Positions 10,352-19,973 of a DNA stretch of 64,000 nucleotides are shown piece after piece; the first letter of the stretch is position 1, and each line of letters begins with the position of its first letter. A program made the position numbers and the translations under genes. The stretch covers positions 248,001 to 312,000 of the forward strand of contig NZ_JAPEMB010000001.1 of assembly GCF_026343125.1 (NCBI RefSeq), read 5' to 3'. Under the pieces are notes generated by a model. That model was not told the origin of the DNA, did not search any database, and saw only the letters and a list, made by a program, of their open reading frames with translations. The DNA comes from Streptomyces sp. NBC_00094 (GTDB lineage Bacteria > Actinomycetota > Actinomycetes > Streptomycetales > Streptomycetaceae).

Positions 10352-11248
10352 ATGCCCTCCGCACCCACCCGACCCGTCGATCTCTACCCCACCCGTGGCC
10401 CCAAGGAGGAGCTCATCGGCCGCAAGGACCCCGTCGTGTGGTCCGAGCCCGGCACGGCGGGCCCCTTCTGGGCCCGTGAACTGGAGGAGTACGACCGCGA
10501 CGGCTTCGTCACGGTGGACGAGATCGTCACCCCGGACGAGGTCGACGAGCTTCGGACGGAGCTGGAGCGGCTCGTCTCCGACCCCGCCGTACGGGCGGAC
10601 GAACGCGCGATCGTCGAGCCGCGCTCCCAGGAGATCCGGTCCGTCTTCGAAGTGCACCGGATCAGCGAGGTCTTCGGCCGGCTGGCCGAGGATCCGCGGG
10701 TCGTCGGGCGCGCCCGCCAGATCCTCGGCTCCGACGTCTACGTCCACCAGTCGCGGGTCAACGTCAAGCCCGGCTTCGGCGCCAGCGGATTCTCCTGGCA
10801 CTCCGACTTCGAGACCTGGCACGCGGAGGACGGCCTGCCGAGGATGCGGACCGTGTCGGTCTCGATCGCGCTCACCCCGAACCACACCACCAACGGCAGT
10901 CTGATGATCATGCCGGGTTCGCATCGCACGTTCCTGGGCTGCGCCGGGGCGACGCCCCAGGACAACTACAAGAAGTCGCTCCGGATGCAGGACGCCGGAA
11001 CACCGTCCCACGAGGCGCTGACCACCTTCGCCGACGCCTGCGGCATCCGCCACTTCACCGGTCCGGCGGGTTCGGCGACCTGGTTCGACTGCAACGCCCT
11101 GCACGGCTCGGGCGACAACATCACCCCGTACCCCCGGAGCAATGTGTTCCTCGTCTTCAACAGCGTCGAGAACCAGCCGGAGGCTCCCTTCGCCGCCCCC
11201 GCCCGACGGCCCTCCTTCATCGCCGCGCCGGCCTGGGACCGGTCATGA
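10352..11248 (+). CDS. ectD: Ectoine 5-hydroxylase
   Basis: A 298-residue non-haem Fe(II)/2-oxoglutarate dioxygenase that converts ectoine to 5-hydroxyectoine. The iron triad is visible: 'FSWHSDFETWHAEDG' with His150 and Asp152, and 'NALHGSGDNIT' with His251. The EctD signature 'QSRVNVKPGFGASGFSWHSDFETW' region is intact. The ribosome site is GAAAGGAAG. Its stop overlaps the start of the next gene (ATGA at 11245-11248), joining biosynthesis directly to the transport genes. Confidence 0.97.
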   Translation: MPSAPTRPVDLYPTRGPKEELIGRKDPVVWSEPGTAGPFWARELEEYDRDGFVTVDEIVTPDEVDELRTELERLVSDPAVRADERAIVEPRSQEIRSVFEVHRISEVFGRLAEDPRVVGRARQILGSDVYVHQSRVNVKPGFGASGFSWHSDFETWHAEDGLPRMRTVSVSIALTPNHTTNGSLMIMPGSHRTFLGCAGATPQDNYKKSLRMQDAGTPSHEALTTFADACGIRHFTGPAGSATWFDCNALHGSGDNITPYPRSNVFLVFNSVENQPEAPFAAPARRPSFIAAPAWDRS

Positions 11249-12162
11249 CCGGTCCCGCGCCCCTCGACCGCCGTCGCTTCCTCGGCAGAACGGCGCTCCT
11301 GGGCGGACTCGCCCTGACGCCCGGGCTGCTCGCGGCCTGCACCCGCACCCAGGTGGGGACGGGGGCGCCCGAGGACGACGGCGCGCTCCTGGCGCGCCTG
11401 CGGAAGCAGGGCTTCGTACGGGTCGGATTCGCCGGTGAGGCGCCGTACGGCTTCCAGGACGGCGCCGAGCTCGCCGGTGAGGCCCCGACGCTGCACCGCG
11501 AGATCTTCACGGCCCTCGGCGTGCGCGAACTGCGCCCGACGCTCACCGAGTTCGGGGCGCTGATCCCCGGGCTCCTCGCCGACCGGTTCGACGTGGTGAG
11601 CGCGGGCATGTCGATCACGCCCGAGCGCTGCGCCAAGGTGATCTTCTCCGAGCCGGAGTTCGTCTCGCCCACCGCCCTGATGGTCCGCAGGGGCAATCCG
11701 AAGGGGCTGACGGACCTCGGGTCCTGTGCGGAGAAGGGCGTCACGGTCGGTGTGCTGTCCGCCGCGGTGGAGGCGTCCTACGCCAAGGCGGCGGGTGTCC
11801 CCGAAGGGTCGGTGAAAACGCTGGCCAAACAGCAGGACGGTCTCGACGCCCTCCTGGCCGGCCGGATCGACGCCTTCGCGCTGACCGCCATCTCCCTGCG
11901 CTGGCTGGCGCGGACGAACCAGGGCGCCGCGGTGGAGGTGGCCGAGCCGTTCGTCCCGGTGGTCGACGGCGTACGGCGGCTCGGCGCGGGTGGAGCCGTG
12001 TTCCGGCCGGGTGCGAAGGGGCTGCGAGACGCCTTCGACGTCGAGCTCCGGAAGATCACCGGCGCTCCGGACCGGTTCGTGGAGCTGATCGGGCGCTACG
12101 GCTTCACCACGCGCGAGGTGCCTCCCCGTTCCCTGCGGACCGCCGACCTGTGCGTTGGTTGA
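11245..12162 (+). CDS. ehuB: Ectoine/hydroxyectoine ABC transporter lipoprotein
   Basis: A 305-residue family 3 solute-binding protein. The N-terminus has an RRRFLG twin-arginine-like motif and a lipobox 'GLLAAC' with Cys32, so it is a membrane-anchored lipoprotein, perhaps exported by Tat. The body matches EhuB-type binders ('VRVGFAGEAPYGF', 'LLADRFDVVSAGMSITPERC'). It is translationally coupled to ectD through ATGA. With the two permeases and the ATPase that follow it forms an EhuBCDA-type importer, which would recover ectoine leaked or released to the outside. The ligand is inferred from similarity and position. Confidence 0.87.
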   Translation: MTGPAPLDRRRFLGRTALLGGLALTPGLLAACTRTQVGTGAPEDDGALLARLRKQGFVRVGFAGEAPYGFQDGAELAGEAPTLHREIFTALGVRELRPTLTEFGALIPGLLADRFDVVSAGMSITPERCAKVIFSEPEFVSPTALMVRRGNPKGLTDLGSCAEKGVTVGVLSAAVEASYAKAAGVPEGSVKTLAKQQDGLDALLAGRIDAFALTAISLRWLARTNQGAAVEVAEPFVPVVDGVRRLGAGGAVFRPGAKGLRDAFDVELRKITGAPDRFVELIGRYGFTTREVPPRSLRTADLCVG

Positions 12163-12174
12163 GGGGTGGCTGGC

Positions 12175-12912
12175 GTGGCTGACGTCCTGTCCGTCGGGGC
12201 CGGCTCGCAGTCGTTCGGGTCCGGGTCTGTGACTGTCGCGGCCGACTTCCTGCCCGAGTTCCGGCGCGCGGTGCCCCGGCTCGCCGACGGACTCCTGGTC
12301 ACGGTGGAGGCCACGGTGCTCGGCGCCGCGCTCGCCCTGGTCCTCGCGTACGCGCTGGGCCTGCTGTCCCGGTCGGCGCGGCTGCCGGTGCGCGGAGCGG
12401 CGCGGCTCGTCGTGGAGTTCTTCCGGGGGACCTCGCTGTACGTACAGCTCTTCTGGTTGTTCTTCGCGTTGCCGATGCTCGGTTTCCGGCTGGAGCCGCT
12501 GGCCTGCGCCGTGCTCGCGCTGGGGCTCAACTTCGGGGCGTACGGCTCCGAGGTGGTGCGGGGCGCCGTGGCCGCGGTGCCCCGGGCCCAGACCGAGGCG
12601 GCGATCGCGCTGTCCCTGGGGCCCGCGCTGCGCCTGCGGCGGGTGGTGCTGCCGCAGGCGCACGCCCTGATGGTCGCGCCGTTCAAGAACCTGCTCGTCC
12701 AGCTACTGAAGGCGACGCCGTTGATGTCCCTGGTCACGGTTCCCGATCTCACCTTCCAGATCGACCAGTTGCGCTCCGCGACGGGCTCGACGGCCGCCTC
12801 GTATCTGCTGCTCCTGGGGCTCTACTTCGGCATGGCCGTCGTCCTGAGCCTCCTCATGAACACCCTGGAGCGGGCCGCGAAGGCCCGTCTCGGGCAGGAA
12901 GGAGGCGTGTGA
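12175..12912 (+). CDS. ehuC: Ectoine/hydroxyectoine ABC transporter permease
   Basis: A 245-residue inner-membrane permease of the polar amino acid/HAAT family with five predicted membrane helices. The EAA loop is near 'AVPRAQTEAAIALSLGPALRLRRVVLPQA'. The GTG at 12175 sits 8 nt after GAGGGG and is preferred over the GTG at 12166, which directly abuts that ribosome site. It follows ehuB by 12 bp and overlaps the next permease gene by one base. Together with EhuD it would form the heterodimeric membrane channel. Confidence 0.88.
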   Translation: MADVLSVGAGSQSFGSGSVTVAADFLPEFRRAVPRLADGLLVTVEATVLGAALALVLAYALGLLSRSARLPVRGAARLVVEFFRGTSLYVQLFWLFFALPMLGFRLEPLACAVLALGLNFGAYGSEVVRGAVAAVPRAQTEAAIALSLGPALRLRRVVLPQAHALMVAPFKNLLVQLLKATPLMSLVTVPDLTFQIDQLRSATGSTAASYLLLLGLYFGMAVVLSLLMNTLERAAKARLGQEGGV

Positions 12913-13536
12913 TGTGGGACGGGGAGGCCGCCCGGGCCGCTCTGCCGACCGTTCTCGAGGGGTTCGGCGTCACCCTGGTCGCGACCGTGCCGGCCTTCGC
13001 CCTCGCGGCCGCCCTGGGTCTGGCACTCGCCTTCGTCCAGCGCGCGGGTCCACCGTGGCTGGCCCTGCCGGTGCGCGGGGCGGCCGGCTTCGTCCGCTCG
13101 ACTCCGCTCCTGGTGCAGTTGTTCGCGGCCTGGGTGCTGATCCCGGGGCTCGACGCGCCGACGCTGGGCGTCCTGGTCCTCGGCGTGCACTACGCCACGT
13201 ACCTCTCCGAGGTGTACCGGGCGGGCATCGACGCCGTACCGAAGGGGCAGTGGGAGGCCTGTACGGCCCTGTCGCTGCCGCGCCGGCGGGTGTGGCGGGC
13301 GGTGGTCCTGCCACAGGCCGTCCGCAACGTGCTGCCGCCGCTGGGCAACTACGCGGTCTCCATGCTCAAGGAGACTCCGCTGCTGTCGGTGATCACCGTG
13401 CACGAGATGGTCCACGAGGCGAACGCGTTCGGCAGCACCCACTTCGCCTATCTGGAGAGCTTCACCCTGGCCGCCGCGGTGTTCCTGCTCGCGAGCTGGC
13501 CGACGTCCGTGCTGATACGACGACTGGAGGCACGCC

Positions 13537-13547
<11 letters not shown>
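12912..13547 (+). CDS. ehuD: Ectoine/hydroxyectoine ABC transporter permease
   Basis: A 211-residue permease paralogous to the preceding one, with the EAA-loop segment 'AVPKGQWEACTALSLPRRRVWRAVVLPQA'. GGAGG lies 6 nt before the ATG at 12912; the GTG at 12909 is possible but too close to that site. The last codons overlap the ATPase gene start at 13537. Two dissimilar permeases of equal length are typical of the Ehu system. Confidence 0.88.
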
Positions 13548-14316
<769 letters not shown>

Positions 14317-14372
14317 GGGGAGCGCGGCCCGGCGGAGGCCCGGCCGCGCCCTTCCACGGCCGGCCGGCCGCC

Positions 14373-14450
14373 CGCTCGGCCGTCGGTTGCCGACTCCTCG
14401 CTCAGCCGTGGGTTCCCGGCTCCCCGCTCAGCCGTCGGTTCCCGGCTCGA
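14373..14450. repeat. Three 26-bp tandem units overlapping the sigma factor stop codon
   Basis: Units start at 14373, 14399 and 14425, with consensus CGCTCAGCCGTCGGTTCCCG plus six bases. Copies two and three differ at one core position; copy one is more diverged. The third copy contains the sigma gene's stop codon (TCA at 14428-14430), so the array repeats the last codons of the gene beyond its own end. Confidence 0.85.
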
Positions 14451-15300
14451 CCATCCCTTCCCGCAGCCGGTTCAGGCTCCGGGCCAGGAGCCGGGAGACG
14501 TGCATCTGGGAGACGCCAAGCCGCTCACCGATCTGCGTCTGGGTCAGCTCCTCGACGAAACGGAGGTGCAGCAGCAGGCGGTCGCGCGGGTCGAGGGCCT
14601 CCACCAGCGGGGCCAGGGTGTGGAATTCCTCGAACAGTTCGAGCGCAGGGTCCTCCTGACCCATGCGATCGGCCAGGGCGGCGTCGTCGTCCTCGCTGTC
14701 ACCGCCGGGGATCGTGGCGTCCAGGGACGTCGAGGTGTAGCCGTTGGCGGCGACCTGGGCCTCGACGACCTCGTCCTCGGACAGCTCCATGACCGGCGCG
14801 AGTTCGGCGGTCCGAGGGGCCCGGCCGAGCCGCGCGCTCAGTTCGTCGGTCGCCTTCGCCAGCTCCAGCCGTGCCTCCTGGAGCCGGCGCGGAACGTGCA
14901 CCGCCCAGGTGGTGTCTCGGAAGAACCGCTTGATCTCGCCCACGATGTACGGCACGGCGAAGGTGGCGAACTCCACCTCGCGCGAGAGGTCGAAGCGGTC
15001 GATGGCCTTGATCAGACCGACCATGCCGACCTGGAGGATGTCCTCCCTCTCCTCGCCCCGCGCACGGAACCGACCCGCCGCGTACACCACCAGCGACATG
15101 TTCATCTCGATCAGGGTGTTCCGGACGTACTGGTGCCCCGCCGTCCCCTCCTCCCGCGCCGCCAGTTCCCGGAAGAACACCTTCGACAGCGCACGCGCGT
15201 CCCGGGGTGGGATCTCGTGCGGCGCGTCGAGCACGGGCAGGTCCTCACACGCGCCGTTCGTCACGCACGTCGTCATCGCCTCGGCCGGATCGGTCCGCAC
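14428..15300 (-). CDS. RNA polymerase sigma factor, SigB/SigF family
   Basis: A 290-residue stress/sporulation-type sigma factor. Region 2 is seen in 'MNMSLVVYAAGRFRARGEEREDILQVGMVGLIKAIDRFD', with the -10 recognition part 'FATFAVPYIVGEIKRFFRDTTW'. Region 3 includes 'VPRRLQEARLELAKATDELSARLGR', and region 4 ends in the helix-turn-helix 'LTQTQIGERLGVSQMHVSRLLARSL'. The GTG at 15300 follows GAGGAGG. The gene is divergent from an anti-sigma-like HATPase and convergent with the ectoine genes. Members of this family serve osmotic stress and development in Streptomyces; which paralogue this is cannot be said. The acidic linker 'GGDSEDDDAALADRMGQED' is unusual. The 3' end lies in a 26-bp tandem repeat. 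Confidence 0.93.
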   Translation of the reverse strand: MRTDPAEAMTTCVTNGACEDLPVLDAPHEIPPRDARALSKVFFRELAAREEGTAGHQYVRNTLIEMNMSLVVYAAGRFRARGEEREDILQVGMVGLIKAIDRFDLSREVEFATFAVPYIVGEIKRFFRDTTWAVHVPRRLQEARLELAKATDELSARLGRAPRTAELAPVMELSEDEVVEAQVAANGYTSTSLDATIPGGDSEDDDAALADRMGQEDPALELFEEFHTLAPLVEALDPRDRLLLHLRFVEELTQTQIGERLGVSQMHVSRLLARSLNRLREGMVEPGTDG

Positions 15301-15488
15301 GGGGACAACCTCCTCTTGCTCACGGTCCGTTCAGCGGTCCCGGTTCTCGTACCCCCGCTTCCCGGAGGCACTCCTCCTCCGTGGACGGCCGCTCCGGGCC
15401 TCGGCCGCGGAGGACACGCATCACCCTGGTTCGGACGGGCAGGCGCAACCCATCGCCTGTCGACGCACCAGGAAGAAGGGGACCCGTC

Positions 15489-15914
15489 ATGAAGACCCGG
15501 AACGACCAGAGGTCCCGGGCACCCGGGACTGACCCGCACGGCGCCGGGAACCGCGGATCGTCCCCGGTCCGGACACCGGCCGAGGCGCGGCATGTCGTCC
15601 GCCACACGCTCGTGGCCCTCGGCCCCCTGCGGCCGTCCCAGATCGACGACCTGCTCCTCGTCACCTCGGAACTGGTCACGAACGCGCACCGTCACGGGGG
15701 CGGCGTCACCGGTTTCGGACTGAAGGTCGGGCACGACCGGGTGACCGTGTCCGTGTCCGACGCCAGTAGGAACCTCCCGCTCCACGAGCTCCGCAAGGAG
15801 CTGCGTCCCGGCGGCTTCGGCTGGCCGATCGTGCTGCGGCTCTGCCGTGAGGTGACCGTGGACACCCATCCGGACGGCAAGACCATCCACGCGGTGGTGA
15901 CGTTCGACCGCTGA
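15489..15914 (+). CDS. ATP-binding anti-sigma-factor-like protein (HATPase)
   Basis: A 141-residue protein with the GHKL/RsbW-like fold. The N box is 'LLLVTSELVTNAHRHGGG', the G1-like box is 'VSVSDASRNLP', and the G2 region is 'LRPGGFGWPIVLRLCREV'. The G1 box lacks the usual DxGxG glycines, as is common among the many Streptomyces orphan relatives. The ATG at 15489 follows AGAAGGGG. It is divergent from the SigB/F-type sigma factor across about 190 bp, making it a natural candidate regulator of that sigma by binding or phosphorylation of an antagonist. No anti-anti-sigma gene is nearby. Confidence 0.85.
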   Translation: MKTRNDQRSRAPGTDPHGAGNRGSSPVRTPAEARHVVRHTLVALGPLRPSQIDDLLLVTSELVTNAHRHGGGVTGFGLKVGHDRVTVSVSDASRNLPLHELRKELRPGGFGWPIVLRLCREVTVDTHPDGKTIHAVVTFDR

Positions 15915-16043
15915 GCGACACCGGCGGCCCGCGACGCCAGGCTCCTCCTGCGTTCGGTCGCACCGGATGGCCCGGCGTCGCCGTCCAGGCTGGGAGTGGT
16001 CCCCGGAGGGGCCGCCCCCGGAGCGAGGAGTCCGCCGACGGCC

Positions 16044-16371
16044 GTGCCCGAATCCCCCCCGGTACCGGTACGACGATCTCAGCGCCCTTTCTCTCGACTG
16101 CACGCTCAAGCGCTCCCCCGAGGTGAGCAACACCGAAGGCCTGATCGAGCGCAGCCGGTCCGTGATGGAGGGCCAGGGCGTGACCACCTCGCTGGTGCGG
16201 GCCGTCGACCTCGACATCGCCACCGGGGTCCGGCCCGACATGACCGAGCACGGCTGGGCGTCGGACGCCTGGCCCGAGCTGTACGAGCGGGTGATGGCCG
16301 CCGACATCCTCGTGCCGTGCGGCCCGATCCGAGTCGGGGATACCTGTCATCGGTGCGGGCCATGTGGGTGA
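16044..16371 (+). pseudogene. Decayed duplicate of the NAD(P)H-dependent oxidoreductase
   Basis: A GTG at 16044 after GAGGAG begins 'VPESPPVPV', then a run of seven C (16054-16060) is followed by a switch of frame into 'YDDLSALSLDCTLKRSPE'. That frame matches the intact gene at 16529 closely ('GLIERSRSVMEGQG', 'DIATGVRPDMTEHGWASDAWP', 'RVMAADILVPCGPI') for about 95 residues. It then loses similarity after 'RVGD' and stops at 16371. The flavin-binding second half is absent. A frameshift by slippage on the C run plus a 3' deletion explains it. Confidence 0.8.
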
Positions 16372-16528
16372 TCGGGGCCGCCCTTGGCGCGGCGTTCGGT
16401 CATTCCGCTCAACGAGGCGAGACAGTAGACGGGATTTTCGGCCGGACCAACCCGGGGCCCTATCGACGTCGGCAACCGGGCGTGTTTCGCCGCCCGACCC
16501 GCCCACTCGTCCGCAGGGGAACGCATCC

Positions 16529-17245
<717 letters not shown>

Positions 17246-17410
17246 GCGCGGGCCGGATCGGTCGGAGGTCCGGCGGAAGTCAGCTCCGGATCGACCCGGT
17301 CCGTCGTGCGGCCTGGCGCACCACACGCGATCCAGGCCGTGCAGATCGTGCGCCGTCGCCGGAACGCGCCTACGTGGTCGGCGATCTGACGGTGTCGTGG
17401 CGCCAGGGCG

Positions 17411-18667
17411 TCAGATGAGGTCGCGGTGGCGGCCCACCGTGGTGGAGAAGAGGTAGAGCGGGGGCAGGAGGGCGGCGGCACAGACGGTCCAGAGCGCGGT
17501 GTGGGCGCCGACCTGGGTGGCGAGGAGGCCGGCGGTGAGCGCGCCGAGCGGCAACGCGCCCCAGGAGACGAAGCGGACCGTGGCCATCACGCGGGACAGC
17601 AGTTCCGGGGGCGACTGCGTCTGCCGGTAGGTGCGGGTGGTGATCGAGCCGATGACGGTGCCGAAGGCGAAGCCGGCGTTGCCCAGGGCGAACCAGTACG
17701 CGTCCCCCGCCGACGTGGTCAGCGGGGCGAGCAGGAGCAGCGCGCCGCCGGCCAGATCGGCCATGATGACGCCCCGCGCGGTGCCCAGGCGCGTGGTCAC
17801 GCGGACCGCGACGGCGGCGCCGGCGAGCGCGCCGACCCCGTCCATGGCGAGGACGAGACCGAGCTGTACGGAGTCGAGGCCGGCCTCGCGGACCAGGTAG
17901 AGGGGGGTGAGGGCGACGAGGGCCGCGTTGAGGAAGTTGGCGGCGGTCGCCCAGATCATGCAGGGGCGCATGACCGGGTGCTTGGTGACGTAGCGCCATC
18001 CCTCGCGCATCAGCCGCAGCGCGCTCTCGCCGGTGCGGGGCGCGGGGCGGCTCTCGGGGAGGGTGCGCAGGAGCACGGCGGAGGCCAGGTAGCTGGCGGC
18101 GTCCACGACGAGCGCGCCGATCGGGCCCGTCGCGCCGGTCAGGACGCCGCCGAGGGAGGGGCCGCCGGTGTCGGTGACGGCGTGCGTGCCCGACATGACG
18201 CTGTTGCGGGCGGCCAGCTGCTGGGCCGGGACGACAGCGGGCAGGAAGGTCGAGTTGCCGATGTCGAACAGCACGGTCGCCGAGCCGGTGACGAGCGCCG
18301 CGAACAGCAGGTGCGGATACGTGAGCGTGCCGATCCACGAGGCGAGCGGCAGCGATCCGAGCGCCGCGAACCGTACGAGGTCGAGCGTGACCTGGAGTCG
18401 GCGCAGCGGCACGCGCTGCGCGAGGACGCCCGCCGGGAGGCTGAGCAGCAGCCACGAGACCTGCCCGGCGGCGGCGAGCAGGGCGACCTCGAAGGCGGTG
18501 GCGTCGAGGACGGTGAGGGCGACGAGCGGCAGGGCGAGGGCGGTGACGGCGGTGCCCGCGCCGCTGACGGTGGCGGCGGCCCAGAAGCGCCAGAAGACGC
18601 CCGGCGACGAGGTCTCCCGTTCGTCGTCGCGTCGGTCGTGTTCCTGGATCGCTTGTGTTCCGCTCAT
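17411..18667 (-). CDS. MFS transporter (MFS_3, exporter type)
   Basis: A 418-residue major facilitator with about 10-12 membrane helices and the central loop 'LPESRPAPRTGESALRLMREGW' between the halves. It resembles the enterobactin-exporter-like group often used for efflux of small molecules or drugs. The ATG at 18667 follows GGGGGTGGG; the ORF is open 15 codons further. It is divergent from the HxlR-peroxiredoxin fusion gene across about 140 bp holding a palindrome, so that protein may repress it. A paralogue of the same subfamily sits at 31348-32796. Confidence 0.9.
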   Translation of the reverse strand: MSGTQAIQEHDRRDDERETSSPGVFWRFWAAATVSGAGTAVTALALPLVALTVLDATAFEVALLAAAGQVSWLLLSLPAGVLAQRVPLRRLQVTLDLVRFAALGSLPLASWIGTLTYPHLLFAALVTGSATVLFDIGNSTFLPAVVPAQQLAARNSVMSGTHAVTDTGGPSLGGVLTGATGPIGALVVDAASYLASAVLLRTLPESRPAPRTGESALRLMREGWRYVTKHPVMRPCMIWATAANFLNAALVALTPLYLVREAGLDSVQLGLVLAMDGVGALAGAAVAVRVTTRLGTARGVIMADLAGGALLLLAPLTTSAGDAYWFALGNAGFAFGTVIGSITTRTYRQTQSPPELLSRVMATVRFVSWGALPLGALTAGLLATQVGAHTALWTVCAAALLPPLYLFSTTVGRHRDLI

Positions 18668-18705
18668 ACGGCGCCCACCCCCGGGTCTTGTTAGTCTCTT
18701 TTGGG

Positions 18706-18728
18706 AACTCACTGGTTCCAGGTGAGTT
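18706..18728. promoter_or_regulatory. Palindrome in the MFS/HxlR divergent promoter region
   Basis: AACTCAC (18706-18712) and GTGAGTT (18722-18728) form a perfect 7-bp inverted repeat around the centre TGGTTCCAG. The half-sites are about one helical turn and a half apart, as expected for a dimeric winged-helix regulator. It lies between the start codons of two divergent genes, one of which encodes an HxlR-type DNA-binding domain. Confidence 0.5.
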
Positions 18729-18805
18729 TCTATCCGGAACCGACCTCATGGCGCAAGATGGTCCCGACGAGCGGCCGCCGTGCGCGCAGAAGTGGAGACG
18801 CAGTG

Positions 18806-19687
18806 ATGAGGTCGGTTCCCGAGCGGGACGCCGCCTGCGCGATCGCGCAGGCCGCGTCGGTGGTCGGCGACTGGTGGAGCCTGCTCCTGATCCGGGAGAC
18901 CGCCCGAGGGCACCACAGGTTCGACGCGCTCCAGGAGGAGCTGGGCATCTCCCGGAAGGTGCTCACCGAGCGCCTGGCGCACCTGGTGGAGACGGGGGTG
19001 CTGGAGAAGGTCCCGTACCAGGAGCGGCCGACGCGGCACGAGTACCGGCTGACCGAGAGCGGCCGGGGGCTGCTGCCGGTCCTGCTGTCGATGCAGGACT
19101 GGGCCGACCGCTGGCTCCTCGGCGACGGCTCGCTCAGCGGCACCGCCGACGAGACGAGCGCGGAGGCACGGCGCGTCGCGGACCTGACGGGCCGGCGACT
19201 GCCGCGCCTGCGGCTGCCCGGTCACCGGGACGGCGCGCCGGTCGACCCGGTGGCCGGCGGCGTGGCCACCGTCCTGTTCTGCTATCCGGCGACCGGGAGC
19301 CCCAGCCCCCTGCCGGAGGGCTGGTCGCACATCCCCGGCACCGTCGGCTGCACGCTGGAGAACCGGCTCTTCCGGGACGCCTACGAGGACTTCCGCGCCG
19401 CGGGCGCGGAGGTGCGCGGCGTCAGCACCCAACGCCCCGACGAACAGCGCGTGTTCGCTAGCCAGGAGGACATCCCCTTCACCCTCCTCTCCGACGTCGA
19501 CCTCCGCCTCGCCGCCGCCCTGCGCCTGCCTACCTTCCGCGCCGGACAACTGCTGCGACTGAAACGGACCGTGCTGGTCATCGACCGTGACGGCACGGTG
19601 CGGCACGCGCGGTTCCCGGTGACGGACATCCCGGCAGCGGTGAGCGAGGCGCTGGCCGAGGTACGGCGCTTGGCCGCGGAGGACTGA
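18806..19687 (+). CDS. HxlR-type regulator fused to a peroxiredoxin-like domain
   Basis: A 293-residue two-domain protein. Residues about 5-105 are an HxlR winged helix ('GDWWSLLLIRETARGHHRFDALQEELGISRKVLTERLAHLVE', then 'PYQERPTRHEYRLTESGRGL'). Residues about 130-290 are a thioredoxin-fold peroxiredoxin-like domain ('VATVLFCYPATGSP', 'LPEGWSHIPGTVGCTLENRLFRDAYEDF', 'FTLLSDVDLRLAAALRLPTFRAGQLLRLKRTVLVID'). The 'GCT' cysteine is kept, but the second cysteine usual in related 'GCTPQSC' proteins is replaced by Arg. The ATG at 18806 follows GGAG. It is divergent from an MFS exporter. A redox- or electrophile-sensing repressor is a reasonable guess. Confidence 0.85.
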   Translation: MRSVPERDAACAIAQAASVVGDWWSLLLIRETARGHHRFDALQEELGISRKVLTERLAHLVETGVLEKVPYQERPTRHEYRLTESGRGLLPVLLSMQDWADRWLLGDGSLSGTADETSAEARRVADLTGRRLPRLRLPGHRDGAPVDPVAGGVATVLFCYPATGSPSPLPEGWSHIPGTVGCTLENRLFRDAYEDFRAAGAEVRGVSTQRPDEQRVFASQEDIPFTLLSDVDLRLAAALRLPTFRAGQLLRLKRTVLVIDRDGTVRHARFPVTDIPAAVSEALAEVRRLAAED

Positions 19688-19773
19688 CACCTACGGGATG
19701 CCCGAGGGAAGACCGCTCGCGGACCTCCGTAGACCGTGGAAAGCGCGCGCGGGGGCGCCGGTGCGGCAACCTG

Positions 19774-19915
19774 GTGGGACGGCTGGTGTCCCTCGCCCCG
19801 GAGGCGAGCGAAACCCTGCGGGTCGTGGCGCACTTCGACGGGCTCCTCACCCGGGCGCCGGACTCGATGGGACGCCGGCCGCAAGCCGGAGTTCCCGAAC
19901 CCCGAGCACCGCTGA
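19774..19915 (+). pseudogene. Two fused gene remnants (regulator start, oxidoreductase end)
   Basis: From 19774 one frame reads 'MGRLVSLAPEASETLRVVAHFDGLLTRAPDS', like the N-terminus of PucR/CdaR-like Streptomyces regulators. From 19868, in another frame, the sequence reads 'WDAGRKPEFPNPEHR' then stop at 19913-19915. This matches the end of the intact oxidoreductase ('WDAGCRFDFENPEHR' at about 17196-17245). Both are fragments joined by deletion and neither can give a functional protein. The oxidoreductase piece is clear; the regulator piece is less sure. Confidence 0.6.
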
Positions 19916-19973
19916 CCGGACGCCCCGTCACCCCCGTTTTGGATTGTCGGAGGATCATCAATACGATCCGGCG

